DNA from: Paraperlucidibaca baekdonensis
GTDB taxonomy: Bacteria; Pseudomonadota; Gammaproteobacteria; Pseudomonadales; Moraxellaceae
NCBI RefSeq assembly: GCF_003387535.1
Contig: NZ_QUNR01000002.1
Location: 474,468-538,467 of the forward strand
Direction of reading: 5' to 3'
Length of the DNA: 64,000 nt
The position numbers and the translations under genes are program-made. This document shows positions 15,723 through 24,680 of the stretch, piece after piece. Below the pieces are notes generated by a model. The model searched no databases. It was not told where the DNA came from and saw only the letters and a list, made by a program, of their open reading frames with translations. Numbering within the stretch: the first letter of the stretch is position 1; every line of letters starts with the position of its first letter.

Positions 15723-17134
15723 ATCCTGCCGCCACACAGTTAGTGCTGCATAACTCCGAGCTGCGCCGTAAGCAGCCGTTTGTGCCGCGCACGCCGGGCG
15801 AGGTCAGCCTCTATGTCTGCGGCATGACGGTCTATGACTACTGCCATATCGGTCATGCGCGGGTCATGGTGTCGTTTGACATCATCACGCGCTGGTTGCG
15901 CCACCTTGGCTTCAAGGTCACTTATGTGCGCAACATCACCGATATCGACGACAAAATCATTCGCCGCGCCAATGAGAGCGGCGAGGGCATCGACGCGCTC
16001 ACCGCGCGTTTTATTGCGGCGATGAATGACGATGCGGCCGCGCTCGGCACACTGGCGCCGACGCTAGAACCCAAAGCCACCGATCACGTCGATGACATCT
16101 TGAATATGATCACTACGCTGGTCGACAAGGGCCATGCCTATCCGGCGAAAAATGGCGATGTCTATTTCGATGTCTCGAGTTTCCCGCGCTACGGCCGCTT
16201 ATCGAATAAAAAGCTCGATGACCTGCAAGCTGGCGCGCGCGTGGAGGTCGATGAGCTAAAAACCGACCCGCTCGACTTTGTCTTGTGGAAAGCCGTGAAG
16301 CCCGATGAGCCCTCGTGGCAATCGCCGTGGGGCGCGGGGCGTCCGGGTTGGCATATCGAGTGTTCCGCGATGTCGACCTGCTGCCTAGGCTCAGGCTTTG
16401 ATATTCATGGTGGCGGCGGCGACTTGCTGTTTCCGCATCATGAAAATGAAATCGCGCAATCGGAAGCCGCCACCGGCGAGACTTATGTGAACGCGTGGAT
16501 GCACGTCGGTTTTGTGCAGGTCAATGCCGAGAAAATGTCGAAGTCGCTGAATAACTTCTTCACCATTCGTGAAGTGCTCAAAAACTATCACCCCGAGGTG
16601 TTGCGCTACTTCATTGCCGCCAGCCACTACCGCAGTCCGCTGAATTATTCCGATGCCGCGCTCGATCAGTCGCGCCAGTCCTTGGAGCGGTTTTACGCCA
16701 CGCTCGGGGCGTTGGTCGATCCATCACAGGGCGAGCCGACCAACGCCGCGGAGTTCGAGGCGCGCTTCACAGCAGCCATGAACGACGACTTCAACACCCC
16801 AGAAGCCTTGGCGGTGATGTATGAGTTGGTGCGCGAGGCGAATCGTTGCGATAAAGCCGGTGCGCGTGCAGAGGCCAGCGCCTACGCCAATCTGCTGAAG
16901 CGCTTGGGCGCTATAGTGGGTTTGTTGCAGCATGAGCCTGAGGCGTTCCGCCAAGCTGGTGCCGGCGATGCGGCATTTGCGGAAACAGTTGAAGCCTTAG
17001 TGGCGGAAATTCGTGAGGTGCGTCAGGCGAAAAACTTCCAACGTTCCGATGAGTTGCGCGCGCAACTCGCCGACATGGGCGTGGCCGTGGAGTTTAGCCG
17101 CGACGGCGTGCGTTGGCGCAAAGCCAGCGACTAA
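15719..17134 (+). CDS. cysS: Cysteinyl-tRNA synthetase
   Basis: 471 aa starting with GTG inside the glnS stop (GTGA overlap). Zinc-binding [15 protein letters not shown], the second zinc-site motif [21 protein letters not shown] and KMSKSLNN are all present. The last five codons and the stop are part of a perfect 14-bp tandem duplication (17121-17148). Confidence 0.97.
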   Translation: MNPAATQLVLHNSELRRKQPFVPRTPGEVSLYVCGMTVYDYCHIGHARVMVSFDIITRWLRHLGFKVTYVRNITDIDDKIIRRANESGEGIDALTARFIAAMNDDAAALGTLAPTLEPKATDHVDDILNMITTLVDKGHAYPAKNGDVYFDVSSFPRYGRLSNKKLDDLQAGARVEVDELKTDPLDFVLWKAVKPDEPSWQSPWGAGRPGWHIECSAMSTCCLGSGFDIHGGGGDLLFPHHENEIAQSEAATGETYVNAWMHVGFVQVNAEKMSKSLNNFFTIREVLKNYHPEVLRYFIAASHYRSPLNYSDAALDQSRQSLERFYATLGALVDPSQGEPTNAAEFEARFTAAMNDDFNTPEALAVMYELVREANRCDKAGARAEASAYANLLKRLGAIVGLLQHEPEAFRQAGAGDAAFAETVEALVAEIREVRQAKNFQRSDELRAQLADMGVAVEFSRDGVRWRKASD

Positions 17135-17148
17135 AAGCCAGCGACTAA
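17121..17148 (+). repeat. 14-bp tandem duplication covering the cysS stop codon
   Basis: AAGCCAGCGACTAA occurs at 17121-17134 and again, without a gap, at 17135-17148. The first copy supplies the true stop. Confidence 0.9.
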
Positions 17149-17153
17149 TAGCC

Positions 17154-17193
17154 GCTGTGCGACTCGCGGCCTGAGTGCTGTCAGTCGCACAGC
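17154..17193. terminator. Long inverted repeat after cysS
   Basis: GCTGTGCGACT (17154-17164) pairs perfectly with AGTCGCACAGC (17183-17193) across an 18-bp loop. There is no T run, so it may be a transcript-stabilising or rho-assisted stop rather than an intrinsic terminator. Confidence 0.55.
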
Positions 17194-17270
17194 GCTAGGC
17201 GTTGCCGCGGTGGCGCGTTATGATGCCCGCGCGGCGTATCCACGCTACCGGTCACTACCCGCCGCCATCC

Positions 17271-18557
17271 ATGGACATACTGCTGATTCTGTTGTTAATC
17301 ACCTTCAATGGTGTCTTTGCACTTTCCGAAATTTCGATTGTGTCGTCGCGTCGTATTCGTCTGCAACACATGGCGGATGCCGGCGACAAAGGCGCAAAAG
17401 CCGCGCTTAAACTCGCCGAGCAACCCACATTTTTCCTCTCCACGGTACAAATCGGCATCACCTTAATTGGCGTGATGAGCGGTGCTTTTGGCGAGGGCGC
17501 GATTAGCGATCGCCTGCGCCCCATTTTCGAGGGTATCCCGGTCTTAGCGGCCTATGCCAGCCCCTTGGCGACCGCTTGCATGGTTATCTCAATAACTTAT
17601 TTCTCGTTAATTATCGGTGAGTTAGTGCCGAAGCGCTTGGCCATGCAATCGCCGGAACGTATCGCTCGGGTCATTGGACCATTTATGCGTGGCGTGCTCT
17701 TTATTACGCATCCAGCGGTGCGCTTTTTGAGTTGGTCGACCGAGCTGGTACTGGATTTGCTGCGCGTAAAACGTGTCGATGACCCACCGGTGACCGAAGA
17801 GGAAATCAAGGTGCTGATGGCCGAAGGCGCGCAGGCTGGAATTTTTGATCACAGTGAGCGCGAGCTAGTAGCCAATGTCTTCCGTATGGACGACTGGAAT
17901 CTTGGCCTAATCATGACGCCGCGGCCTGATATTACGTGGCTGGATCTTGCCGACAGTATTGATGAGCAAAAAGCATTGATCGCGCAAACGCCCTACAGCC
18001 ATTTGCCGGTTTGTCGTGATGGCCGAGGTAATTTTGTCGGTGTGATGTCTCTGCCACTGCTGTTCCAGCATCAGCTGCAAGGTGGTGGTTGGGATATTGA
18101 ACTGCTGGCCAAGCCGGGCTTGTTTGCGCCGGTCGGGATGACCCCGATGGCCTTGCTGGAGTTGCTGCGCACGCGCCGTCAACACATGGCGTTGGTGGTC
18201 GATGAGTATGGCGATATTCAAGGGCTTGTGACGCTCACGGACCTGCTCGAAGCCATGGTCGGCGAGCTGCCTTCGGAGGCCAGCTCACGCGACCCCGATG
18301 TGGTCACTCGCGACGATGGCTCGTGGCTGCTCGATGGTGCGCTGTCGATTGAGCGTTTCCGTGATTTATTTCCGCTTGAAGCGGAAGAGCTCGAGGCCAG
18401 TCGCGACTTTCAAACGCTAGCGGGTTTGGTGCTGTTTGAGGTGGGCGGTATTCCGCAAACCGGCGATGTTCTAACGTGGCAGGGACTGCGCATGGAGGTC
18501 GTTGATATGGACGGCATGCGCATCGATAAACTGCTGGTGAGTCGCCCCAGCGCTTAA
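17271..18557 (+). CDS. CNNM/HlyC-CorC family transporter (YtfL-like 'hemolysin')
   Basis: 428 aa from ATG 17271, placing the first membrane helix (MDILLILLLITFNGVFALSE) at the N terminus as in YtfL; an in-frame ATG at 17202 is possible. Order: DUF21 membrane domain (about 1-190, SEISIVSSRRIRL, GELVPKRLAMQ), a CBS pair (TPRPDITWLDL..., VDEYGDIQGLVTLTDLLEAMVG), and a CorC/HlyC C-terminal domain. Such proteins handle divalent cations at the inner membrane; the old haemolysin name is not supported by function. Inserted between cysS and folD. Confidence 0.88.
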   Translation: MDILLILLLITFNGVFALSEISIVSSRRIRLQHMADAGDKGAKAALKLAEQPTFFLSTVQIGITLIGVMSGAFGEGAISDRLRPIFEGIPVLAAYASPLATACMVISITYFSLIIGELVPKRLAMQSPERIARVIGPFMRGVLFITHPAVRFLSWSTELVLDLLRVKRVDDPPVTEEEIKVLMAEGAQAGIFDHSERELVANVFRMDDWNLGLIMTPRPDITWLDLADSIDEQKALIAQTPYSHLPVCRDGRGNFVGVMSLPLLFQHQLQGGGWDIELLAKPGLFAPVGMTPMALLELLRTRRQHMALVVDEYGDIQGLVTLTDLLEAMVGELPSEASSRDPDVVTRDDGSWLLDGALSIERFRDLFPLEAEELEASRDFQTLAGLVLFEVGGIPQTGDVLTWQGLRMEVVDMDGMRIDKLLVSRPSA

Positions 18558-18617
18558 TTTTATAGGCTTTTTTAAAAAAGAATAACGCTGCTAATAGCAG
18601 GCTAATGGGAGATGAAT

Positions 18618-19829
18618 ATGAGCAAGTCCTACGATGTCATCGTCTTTGGTGCCACCAGCTTTGTGGGTCAGATTTTAAGTCGCTATTTGGCGGGTCAGCC
18701 CGAGGGCACGCTGCGCTGGGCCATGGCCGCGCGTTCGCAAACCAAGCTCGATGCACTGCGCGCTGAGCTTGGCGTCGATGTGCCCTTACTCATTGCCGAT
18801 GCTAGCGATGAAGCCTCGCTCAAGGCGCTATGCGCACAAACCAAGGTCATTGCTTCAACCGTTGGCCCCTATGCGCTCTATGGCGAGCCGCTCGTGCGCG
18901 CCTGCGTGGAGGCCGGCACGGACTATTGCGATCTAACCGGCGAGATTCAGTGGGCCAGCCGCATGATCAAGCGCTATGAGGCGCAGGCCAAAGCCAGCGG
19001 CGCGCGCATTGTGCATTGCTGCGGCTTTGACTCGATCCCCTCAGACTTAGGCGTGCATTTTCTCCAGAGACAAGCCGAGGCCAGCCTAGGCGAGCCTTGC
19101 AACTCGGTAAAAATGCGTGTCTACAAGATGCGCGGTGGCGCTTCCGGTGGCACCGTGGCCAGCCTCATGAACGCCGTCAAAGAAGCCGCCGCTGACCCCG
19201 CGGTGCGCCGCGAAATGGCCGACCCCTATGCCATTTGCCCCGATGATGGCGCCAAGCGCGTGCGCCAACCGAATGTGCAAGGCGTGCAGTTCGACGCCGA
19301 CTTTAAGCGCTGGGTCGGCCCCTTCGTGATGGCCACCGTGAACACCCGCGTGGTGCATCGCAGCCATGCCCTGCAAGGCCACCCATGGGGCGAAGGCTTC
19401 ACCTACGACGAAGCCATGTGCACCGGTGTTGGCGCCAAAGGCGCGTTGGCTGCTGGCGTGATGGCCGCTGGCATTGCCGGCGTCATGGTCGGCTCAGCGT
19501 TCTCGCCCACGCGCGCGCTGCTCGGCAAAGTGCTGCCAGCACCCGGCGAGGGCCCCAGCCCGGAGGAGCAAGAGAATGGCTTCTATGATCTGCGCTTTAT
19601 TGGCCGCACGGCCTCGGGTCAGTCCATGACCGTGAAAGTTGTTGGCGACAAAGATCCCGGCTACGGCTCCACCGGCAAAATGCTCGCGCAAGCGGCCATG
19701 TGCTTGGCCTTCGATACGCCAAAAGCCGACTTTGCTGGCGGCTTCTGGACGCCCGCGAGCTTGATGGGCGACCGCCTACAGCAACGCCTCAGCGAGCACG
19801 CGGGCTTGAGTTTTCAGCGCTTGATCTAG
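18618..19829 (+). CDS. Saccharopine-dehydrogenase-like / trans-acting enoyl reductase family protein
   Basis: 403 aa. ATG 18618 is preferred because GGGAG sits 6 nt upstream; the ATG at 18612 abuts the SD. N-terminal NAD(P)-binding Rossmann segment [19 protein letters not shown], then [14 protein letters not shown] and a glycine/alanine-rich C-terminal part. Family members include mycobacterial trans-acting enoyl reductase and lipid-linked reductases rather than true lysine-pathway enzymes. Substrate unknown. The stop overlaps the convergent folD stop by 4 bp. Confidence 0.85.
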   Translation: MSKSYDVIVFGATSFVGQILSRYLAGQPEGTLRWAMAARSQTKLDALRAELGVDVPLLIADASDEASLKALCAQTKVIASTVGPYALYGEPLVRACVEAGTDYCDLTGEIQWASRMIKRYEAQAKASGARIVHCCGFDSIPSDLGVHFLQRQAEASLGEPCNSVKMRVYKMRGGASGGTVASLMNAVKEAAADPAVRREMADPYAICPDDGAKRVRQPNVQGVQFDADFKRWVGPFVMATVNTRVVHRSHALQGHPWGEGFTYDEAMCTGVGAKGALAAGVMAAGIAGVMVGSAFSPTRALLGKVLPAPGEGPSPEEQENGFYDLRFIGRTASGQSMTVKVVGDKDPGYGSTGKMLAQAAMCLAFDTPKADFAGGFWTPASLMGDRLQQRLSEHAGLSFQRLI

Positions 19830-20656
19830 CGCTCCGCGGCGCTCACCGACTGCTCAATCAGCGTGGCGATGGTCATTGGTCCAACGCCGCCCGGCACCGG
19901 TGTGATGGCACTCACACGGCCCATCAGCGGGGCTAATTCAATATCGCCAACGCCACCGGGGTGATACCCGGCGTCGACCACCACGGCGCCATCCTTAATC
20001 CATTCGGCTTTAATAAACTCAGGCCGGCCCACGGCGCCGACGACAATATCGGCCTGTTTAATGAGCGCCGGTAAGTCGAGTGTTTTCGAATGGCAAATGG
20101 TCACCGTGGCATCGGCACCGAGCAGCATCATGGCCATGGGTTTGCCCAAAATCGCACTGCGGCCCACCACCACCGCGTGTTTGCCGGCCAGTGCTACATC
20201 ATACGCCTTGAGCAGGCTCATGATGCCGGCAGGCGTGGCCGAGCCATAAGCGCGCTCGCCCATGCTCATGCGGCCAAAGCCTAAGCAAGTCACGCCATCG
20301 ACGTCTTTTTCCAGCGCAATGGCATCGAAGCAGGCGCGCTCGTCGATCTGCTCAGGCACCGGGTGTTGCAGCAAAATGCCGTGCACATCGGGGTTGGCAT
20401 TGAGCGCGGCGATTTCCGCCAAAAGCTGCTCTGTGCTGGTGTCGCTGGGCAAGGTGCGGCGGATCGAGTCCATGCCAACGCGATGGCAGGCGTTGCCTTT
20501 CATCTTCACATAGGTCGCGGAGGCGGGGTCATCGCCGACTAAAATAGTTGCCAAAATTGGCGTGCGGCCGGTGCTGTCACGCAGGCGTGTCACGCGCGCG
20601 AGTAGTTGCGCTTCCATTTGCAGAGATAAGGCTTTGCCATCGAGCACGAGCGTCAT
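19826..20656 (-). CDS. folD: Methylenetetrahydrofolate dehydrogenase/cyclohydrolase FolD
   Basis: 276 aa from ATG 20656 with GGAG 5 nt before it. Family motifs [45 protein letters not shown] and [14 protein letters not shown]. It interconverts 5,10-methylene-, methenyl- and 10-formyl-THF. In Pseudomonas it lies next to cysS; here two genes separate them. Confidence 0.96.
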   Translation of the reverse strand: MTLVLDGKALSLQMEAQLLARVTRLRDSTGRTPILATILVGDDPASATYVKMKGNACHRVGMDSIRRTLPSDTSTEQLLAEIAALNANPDVHGILLQHPVPEQIDERACFDAIALEKDVDGVTCLGFGRMSMGERAYGSATPAGIMSLLKAYDVALAGKHAVVVGRSAILGKPMAMMLLGADATVTICHSKTLDLPALIKQADIVVGAVGRPEFIKAEWIKDGAVVVDAGYHPGGVGDIELAPLMGRVSAITPVPGGVGPMTIATLIEQSVSAAER

Positions 20657-20797
20657 GGAGACTCCAACAGGGCAGGCGAACTGCCGCAAAAAAGTGGCGC
20701 ATAGTATCTCATGGCGGCCTAATGGCGACCAGTCAGCGGCGTGAATGACGAGTCAGCCACATGCCTTTCCGAGCTCACCGCAGCCCTTGCTTGTGGC

Positions 20798-21652
20798 TTA
20801 GCTCACGTTGCCAAGCCCCGCCGCATCGATGGCCGCCATAAACGCCTGTGGCTCAGGCCGCAGGCGATAGTTCTCGGTCAAATCGCTGTAGATAATCTCA
20901 CCACCGGCGCGCGTAATGAGCGCGGTCGGCATCGGCACATCGGAGTCATAGCCCAAGGCCTGCAAGCCAGCGGGTAGACCGCCTTTAGCTAAAATGCCTA
21001 GCGCAGTTGCTGCGGCGTTATTGGGGTCGGTGAAAAACTCCATCGGCACATCGAACTGCTTGGCGAGTTTTTGCGTGTTTTTTTCTGACTGCGGGCTAAT
21101 CAAACAGACGCGCACGCCGCGCGCAGCTAGTTCCTGATAATCCCAGGCGATTTCTTGGATTTGTGCCATGCACAGCGGGCACCAATTGCCGCGAAAAAAC
21201 AGCCAGAGCGTGGTGCCCTTGCTCAAGTCTTTGCTAGTCACGCGCCGGCCTGAGGCATCGACTAGATCAAAGCGCGGCAAGCGTTTGCCGGTGGCTAAGG
21301 TGGCGTTGTCGCGGGTGCCAAAGCGTGAGTACCAACGAATGTATAGCGCCGGGCCCAGCACGCCATTGATCAGTGCTGAGATCAACGCCCACGGTTGGTT
21401 GGGCGCTAGGGTGGCCGGTATACAGGCGGCGATAAAACCCATCAGCGGCATCCAGCTTAAGCGCTCGCTGGTGCGTGCCACCGGCGCCAAAAATAAGCGC
21501 ATGAAAAACGCGCCGGGCACAATCGAGGCAATCGCTAGACCCATCCACGGCGTCGTTGGGCCCTCGATGGCAATGCGAAACGCCGAATAAAAAATACCGG
21601 CCGCAAGCAGGGTCATATACAGCGAAATAAACACAGATTTCAGGCGATTCAT
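20798..21652 (-). CDS. Membrane-anchored AhpC/TSA-type redoxin
   Basis: 284 aa from ATG 21652 (GGAG 8 nt upstream); a longer frame exists but its N-terminal residues are not protein-like. Three or four N-terminal hydrophobic segments (SVFISLYMTLLAAGIFYSAF, LIFA-like runs to about residue 105) carry a C-terminal peroxiredoxin/thioredoxin-fold domain (about 125-284) with FRGNWCPLCMAQIQEIAWDY. The CxxC-type site suggests a thiol peroxidase or disulfide reductase; which side of the membrane it faces cannot be fixed. Confidence 0.75.
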   Translation of the reverse strand: MNRLKSVFISLYMTLLAAGIFYSAFRIAIEGPTTPWMGLAIASIVPGAFFMRLFLAPVARTSERLSWMPLMGFIAACIPATLAPNQPWALISALINGVLGPALYIRWYSRFGTRDNATLATGKRLPRFDLVDASGRRVTSKDLSKGTTLWLFFRGNWCPLCMAQIQEIAWDYQELAARGVRVCLISPQSEKNTQKLAKQFDVPMEFFTDPNNAAATALGILAKGGLPAGLQALGYDSDVPMPTALITRAGGEIIYSDLTENYRLRPEPQAFMAAIDAAGLGNVS

Positions 21653-21788
21653 GCAGCGACTCCAGAAAAGATGCGACCTAGTGTAACGAAACTCAGGGCA
21701 TCGCGGGTCAGCGATTGGTCGTGTGCTATTGAAAGCCCGCTGCGTGCGGGCCAAGCTTAGATCTTAGTTCATTAAGCGTGGTCATCTG

Positions 21789-22490
21789 GTGACGAAATCA
21801 TTAACTCAGCCGCTCATTCGAGCCGACTTCTCTCAGCGCGAAGTTTGCCACGCCGCCGATGCCCAGTGGCACGTCTCGCCCAGCGGCGGCGTGACACGCC
21901 ACATGCTCGATCGCGTCGGCGGTGAGGTCGCGCGTGCCACCAGCGTGGTGCGATATGCGCCGGGCGCGCAGTTTCCTACCCATGTGCATGGCGGCGGTGA
22001 AGAAATTTTTGTGCTCGAGGGCATCTTTTCCGATGAGCAGGGCGACTACCCGGCCGGTAGTTATTTGCGCAACCCACCGGGCAGCGCGCATGCGCCATTC
22101 TCGCGTGAGGGCTGCACGCTATTGGTCAAGCTCTGGCAGTTTACCAAGGCCGATGACCAGTCCGTGCGTCTCAACACGCACGCTATGGCCTGGCGCCAAG
22201 GCATGGTCGAGGGCTTGAGCGTGTTGCCGCTGCACAGCTGCGATGGCGTCGATACCGCGCTGGTGAAGTGGGCGCCGAATACGCAGTTCAACCCGCACAC
22301 GCATCCTGGCGGCGAAGAGATTTTCGTGCTCGAGGGCGTCTTTCGCGATGAGCAGGGCGATTACCCCGCCGGCAGCTGGCTACGCAACCCGCGCTGGAGT
22401 CGCCACACGCCATTCACGCGTGATGAGGGCGCGCTGATTTACGTGAAGGTCGGGCATTTCGATGCGCCCATGTTGGCCTTGCCGGCTTAA
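21789..22490 (+). CDS. Double-cupin protein, ChrR-like
   Basis: 233 aa, GTG start at 21789. Two cupin halves that are near copies: HVHGGGEEIFVLEGIFSDEQ and HTHPGGEEIFVLEGVFRDEQ, each followed by GDYPAGS(Y/W)LRNP. Each half keeps the His/Glu metal ligands. ChrR-like cupins bind zinc, but the anti-sigma N-terminal domain of ChrR is absent and no sigma factor is adjacent. The reaction is unknown. It ends 4 bp before the convergent trhA-like gene. Confidence 0.8.
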   Translation: MTKSLTQPLIRADFSQREVCHAADAQWHVSPSGGVTRHMLDRVGGEVARATSVVRYAPGAQFPTHVHGGGEEIFVLEGIFSDEQGDYPAGSYLRNPPGSAHAPFSREGCTLLVKLWQFTKADDQSVRLNTHAMAWRQGMVEGLSVLPLHSCDGVDTALVKWAPNTQFNPHTHPGGEEIFVLEGVFRDEQGDYPAGSWLRNPRWSRHTPFTRDEGALIYVKVGHFDAPMLALPA

Positions 22491-22494
22491 GCCG

Positions 22495-23154
22495 CTAAGG
22501 CAGCACATAGAGGCCAATCAACGCGCAATGACAGGCCGCGCCAGCCGCCACAAAAACATGCCAAATCGCGTGTGTGTAGGGCAGCTGCTTAGCCGCATAA
22601 AACCCCGCACCCACGGTAAAGCACAGACCGCCGCCAATGAGTAGCCAAAAGCCCGGCCGCGCAAGACTTGCCCATAGCTCATTGATCAACACCAGCGACA
22701 GCCAGCCCATCAGCAAATAGGCGATCAGTGAGAGCTTTTTAAAGCGGTGGATGAAAAACGCCTTAAACAGCACGCCGGCAAACGCCAGCAGCCAAATCAC
22801 CACCAACAGTATTTTCGCGTAGGCGCTATCGGCCAGCGTGATGGTCAGCAGTGGCGTATAAGTGCCGGCAATCAGCAGGTAAATCGCGCAATGGTCCAAG
22901 CGCTTAAACGCGGCTTTGCTCGGCCCGTGGGTGATGCTGTGGTAGAGCGTGGAGCACAAAAACAGCAGAATTAAGCTGGCGCCATAGATCGCCACGCCGG
23001 CGAGCTGCGCGCCGCTCAGCGTAGGCATGCCTTTCACCAGCAGCAGCGTGGTGGCGACAATGGCCGCCGCCATGCTGATGCCGTGGGTTAAGGCGTTGGC
23101 GACTTCTTCGGCCATCGAGTAAGGCGCAGTGGGGTGGGTCATGGCAGTGCTCAT
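22495..23154 (-). CDS. Hemolysin III family membrane protein (TrhA/YqfA-like, PAQR superfamily)
   Basis: About 219 aa from ATG 23154 (alternative starts 23172 and 23142). Seven predicted membrane helices, with family residues AEEVANALTHGIS, LYHSITHGPSKAAFKRLDHCAIYLLIAGTYTPL and the C-terminal THAIWHVFVAAGAACH. The conserved His/Asp set suggests a metal-dependent membrane hydrolase as in PAQR proteins. Related to membrane lipid homeostasis in E. coli; here only inferred. Confidence 0.85.
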   Translation of the reverse strand: MSTAMTHPTAPYSMAEEVANALTHGISMAAAIVATTLLLVKGMPTLSGAQLAGVAIYGASLILLFLCSTLYHSITHGPSKAAFKRLDHCAIYLLIAGTYTPLLTITLADSAYAKILLVVIWLLAFAGVLFKAFFIHRFKKLSLIAYLLMGWLSLVLINELWASLARPGFWLLIGGGLCFTVGAGFYAAKQLPYTHAIWHVFVAAGAACHCALIGLYVLP

Positions 23155-23197
23155 CGCAAAAGATCTGACCACTTAGACCACAGCGCCGCGCAAAAAG

Positions 23198-24676
23198 CTA
23201 GGCGGCGCAACTCGCCTGCGTGCCCGCCAGTGTGGCCGCGAGTTTTTTCAGATCGACCAATGGCAAGGTGCGCTGACTCTCGCCCACGCCGAGCTCAACA
23301 ATGGCATGGCGATTGAGCGGATTGGGCGACTTCGCAGCTTTAGTGGCCTCGCGTGCTGGCTCTTCCCAGGTGGCATTTTCAACATGATGCAGTTGCCGCA
23401 CGATAAAGCCAAAGTGCATATCTTCGTGCTTGACCACCAACACGCGTGAGGCGTCATCATCGTGAGCAGCCTGGAGATTCAGTGCCTCGCCCAAATCAAC
23501 CAAGGCAATGCTACGTCCGCGCAATGACACCAAGCCTTTCACCGCAGCGTGCATGCCCGGCAGCTCAGCGAAGTGCTCAGGCAGCTTCATGACCTCCACC
23601 ACATGATCGAGTTTGGCCGCCACTTCGCTGCCTAAATCAAACGTAATCACCGAATAATTCACGCTGCGATCAACCGTAGACGCGCCCGATGTCGTTAAGC
23701 TCAAGCCCTGTGTAGGCTGCTTGGCCAGCTCGGTATTGAGCGAGGCCAGTACCGTGAGCTGGGCATCATTGGCCAATGCGTTGTCGGCAAGCACCAAAAA
23801 CTGGCCACGATCGGGCAGTGTTAGGGTGTGCGATAACATGTCGCGGCGCTTCACGGTCAGCGCGGGGATGGGCAGCAGCTCCTCCGGGCGGGCGTGGGCA
23901 ATTTCAATGACCTGATTGACCAGCAGCGCCACCAAACCGCCTTCATAGTTGATCACTAAGGCCTGACAGCTCGCCTCTGGTGGCGTCTGCCCCAAAGACA
24001 TCAACGCTAACGGGTCAACGGCGGGAATCTCTTTGCCAGCATGGGTAATGACGCCGCGACACACGGCGCTATTGAGCGATGAGGGCGTGACAGAGACGAT
24101 GGGCAAAATGGTATGAATATCGGTGACATCCATAGCAATACCGACCTCGCCACAGCGTAGCAGCATCAGGGCACGGGTTTGCCCAATGGCGACTTTTGGC
24201 TCCAGCATATTGGCGACCTGTGCGTCATTGAGCAGCGGAATGCCTGGCTGCGACATCAGCGCCTGAATCGATAACACACTGACAATACTGTGATCTTCGT
24301 GGCGCACAAAGCTGCCGGAAAAAAGTAGCTCGCCGCTGTGCGCCGCCATGCGATTGATCTGCTCATTCTCAACAATCGTCAGCCCCGCCAAGCTGTCGGC
24401 AACCAGCCCCAATGCCTTGCCTTCCTGATATAACAAGGCCACTACTTGTGTCTCCGACAAGCTTAACGACTGCTCCAGGGTTTCGCGCAAATCAAACACC
24501 GGCAGTACTTTGCCCCGAACATTGATGGCGCCCAGCAGGCCAGCCGCCCGCGTGGGTAATTTGGCAAAATGGCTGGGGCAGGGCACCACCTCGCGCAGCC
24601 GACTAATCGGCAGCGCCACTTGCGCCTCGCCAATACGTAATACGCCGTAGGTGCTTTCGCCTGCTTCTGCGCTCAT
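23198..24676 (-). CDS. Three-domain CheW-like chemotaxis coupling protein
   Basis: 492 aa with three CheW modules: about 8-150 (VALPISRLREVVPCP, INVRGKVLPVFDLRETL), about 165-300 (GIAMDVTDIHTILPI, GVITHAGKEIPAVDPLALM), and about 345-490 (AAKLDHVVEVMKLPEHFAEL, GLVSLRGRSIALVDLGEAL). Each module resembles the receptor/kinase-coupling fold. It lies 4 bp downstream of the PAS-repeat chemoreceptor in one operon, so it probably serves that receptor. No CheA is nearby. Usual CheW is ~160 aa, so this is a tandem-domain scaffold. Confidence 0.88.
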   Translation of the reverse strand: MSAEAGESTYGVLRIGEAQVALPISRLREVVPCPSHFAKLPTRAAGLLGAINVRGKVLPVFDLRETLEQSLSLSETQVVALLYQEGKALGLVADSLAGLTIVENEQINRMAAHSGELLFSGSFVRHEDHSIVSVLSIQALMSQPGIPLLNDAQVANMLEPKVAIGQTRALMLLRCGEVGIAMDVTDIHTILPIVSVTPSSLNSAVCRGVITHAGKEIPAVDPLALMSLGQTPPEASCQALVINYEGGLVALLVNQVIEIAHARPEELLPIPALTVKRRDMLSHTLTLPDRGQFLVLADNALANDAQLTVLASLNTELAKQPTQGLSLTTSGASTVDRSVNYSVITFDLGSEVAAKLDHVVEVMKLPEHFAELPGMHAAVKGLVSLRGRSIALVDLGEALNLQAAHDDDASRVLVVKHEDMHFGFIVRQLHHVENATWEEPAREATKAAKSPNPLNRHAIVELGVGESQRTLPLVDLKKLAATLAGTQASCAA

Positions 24677-24680
24677 GACC

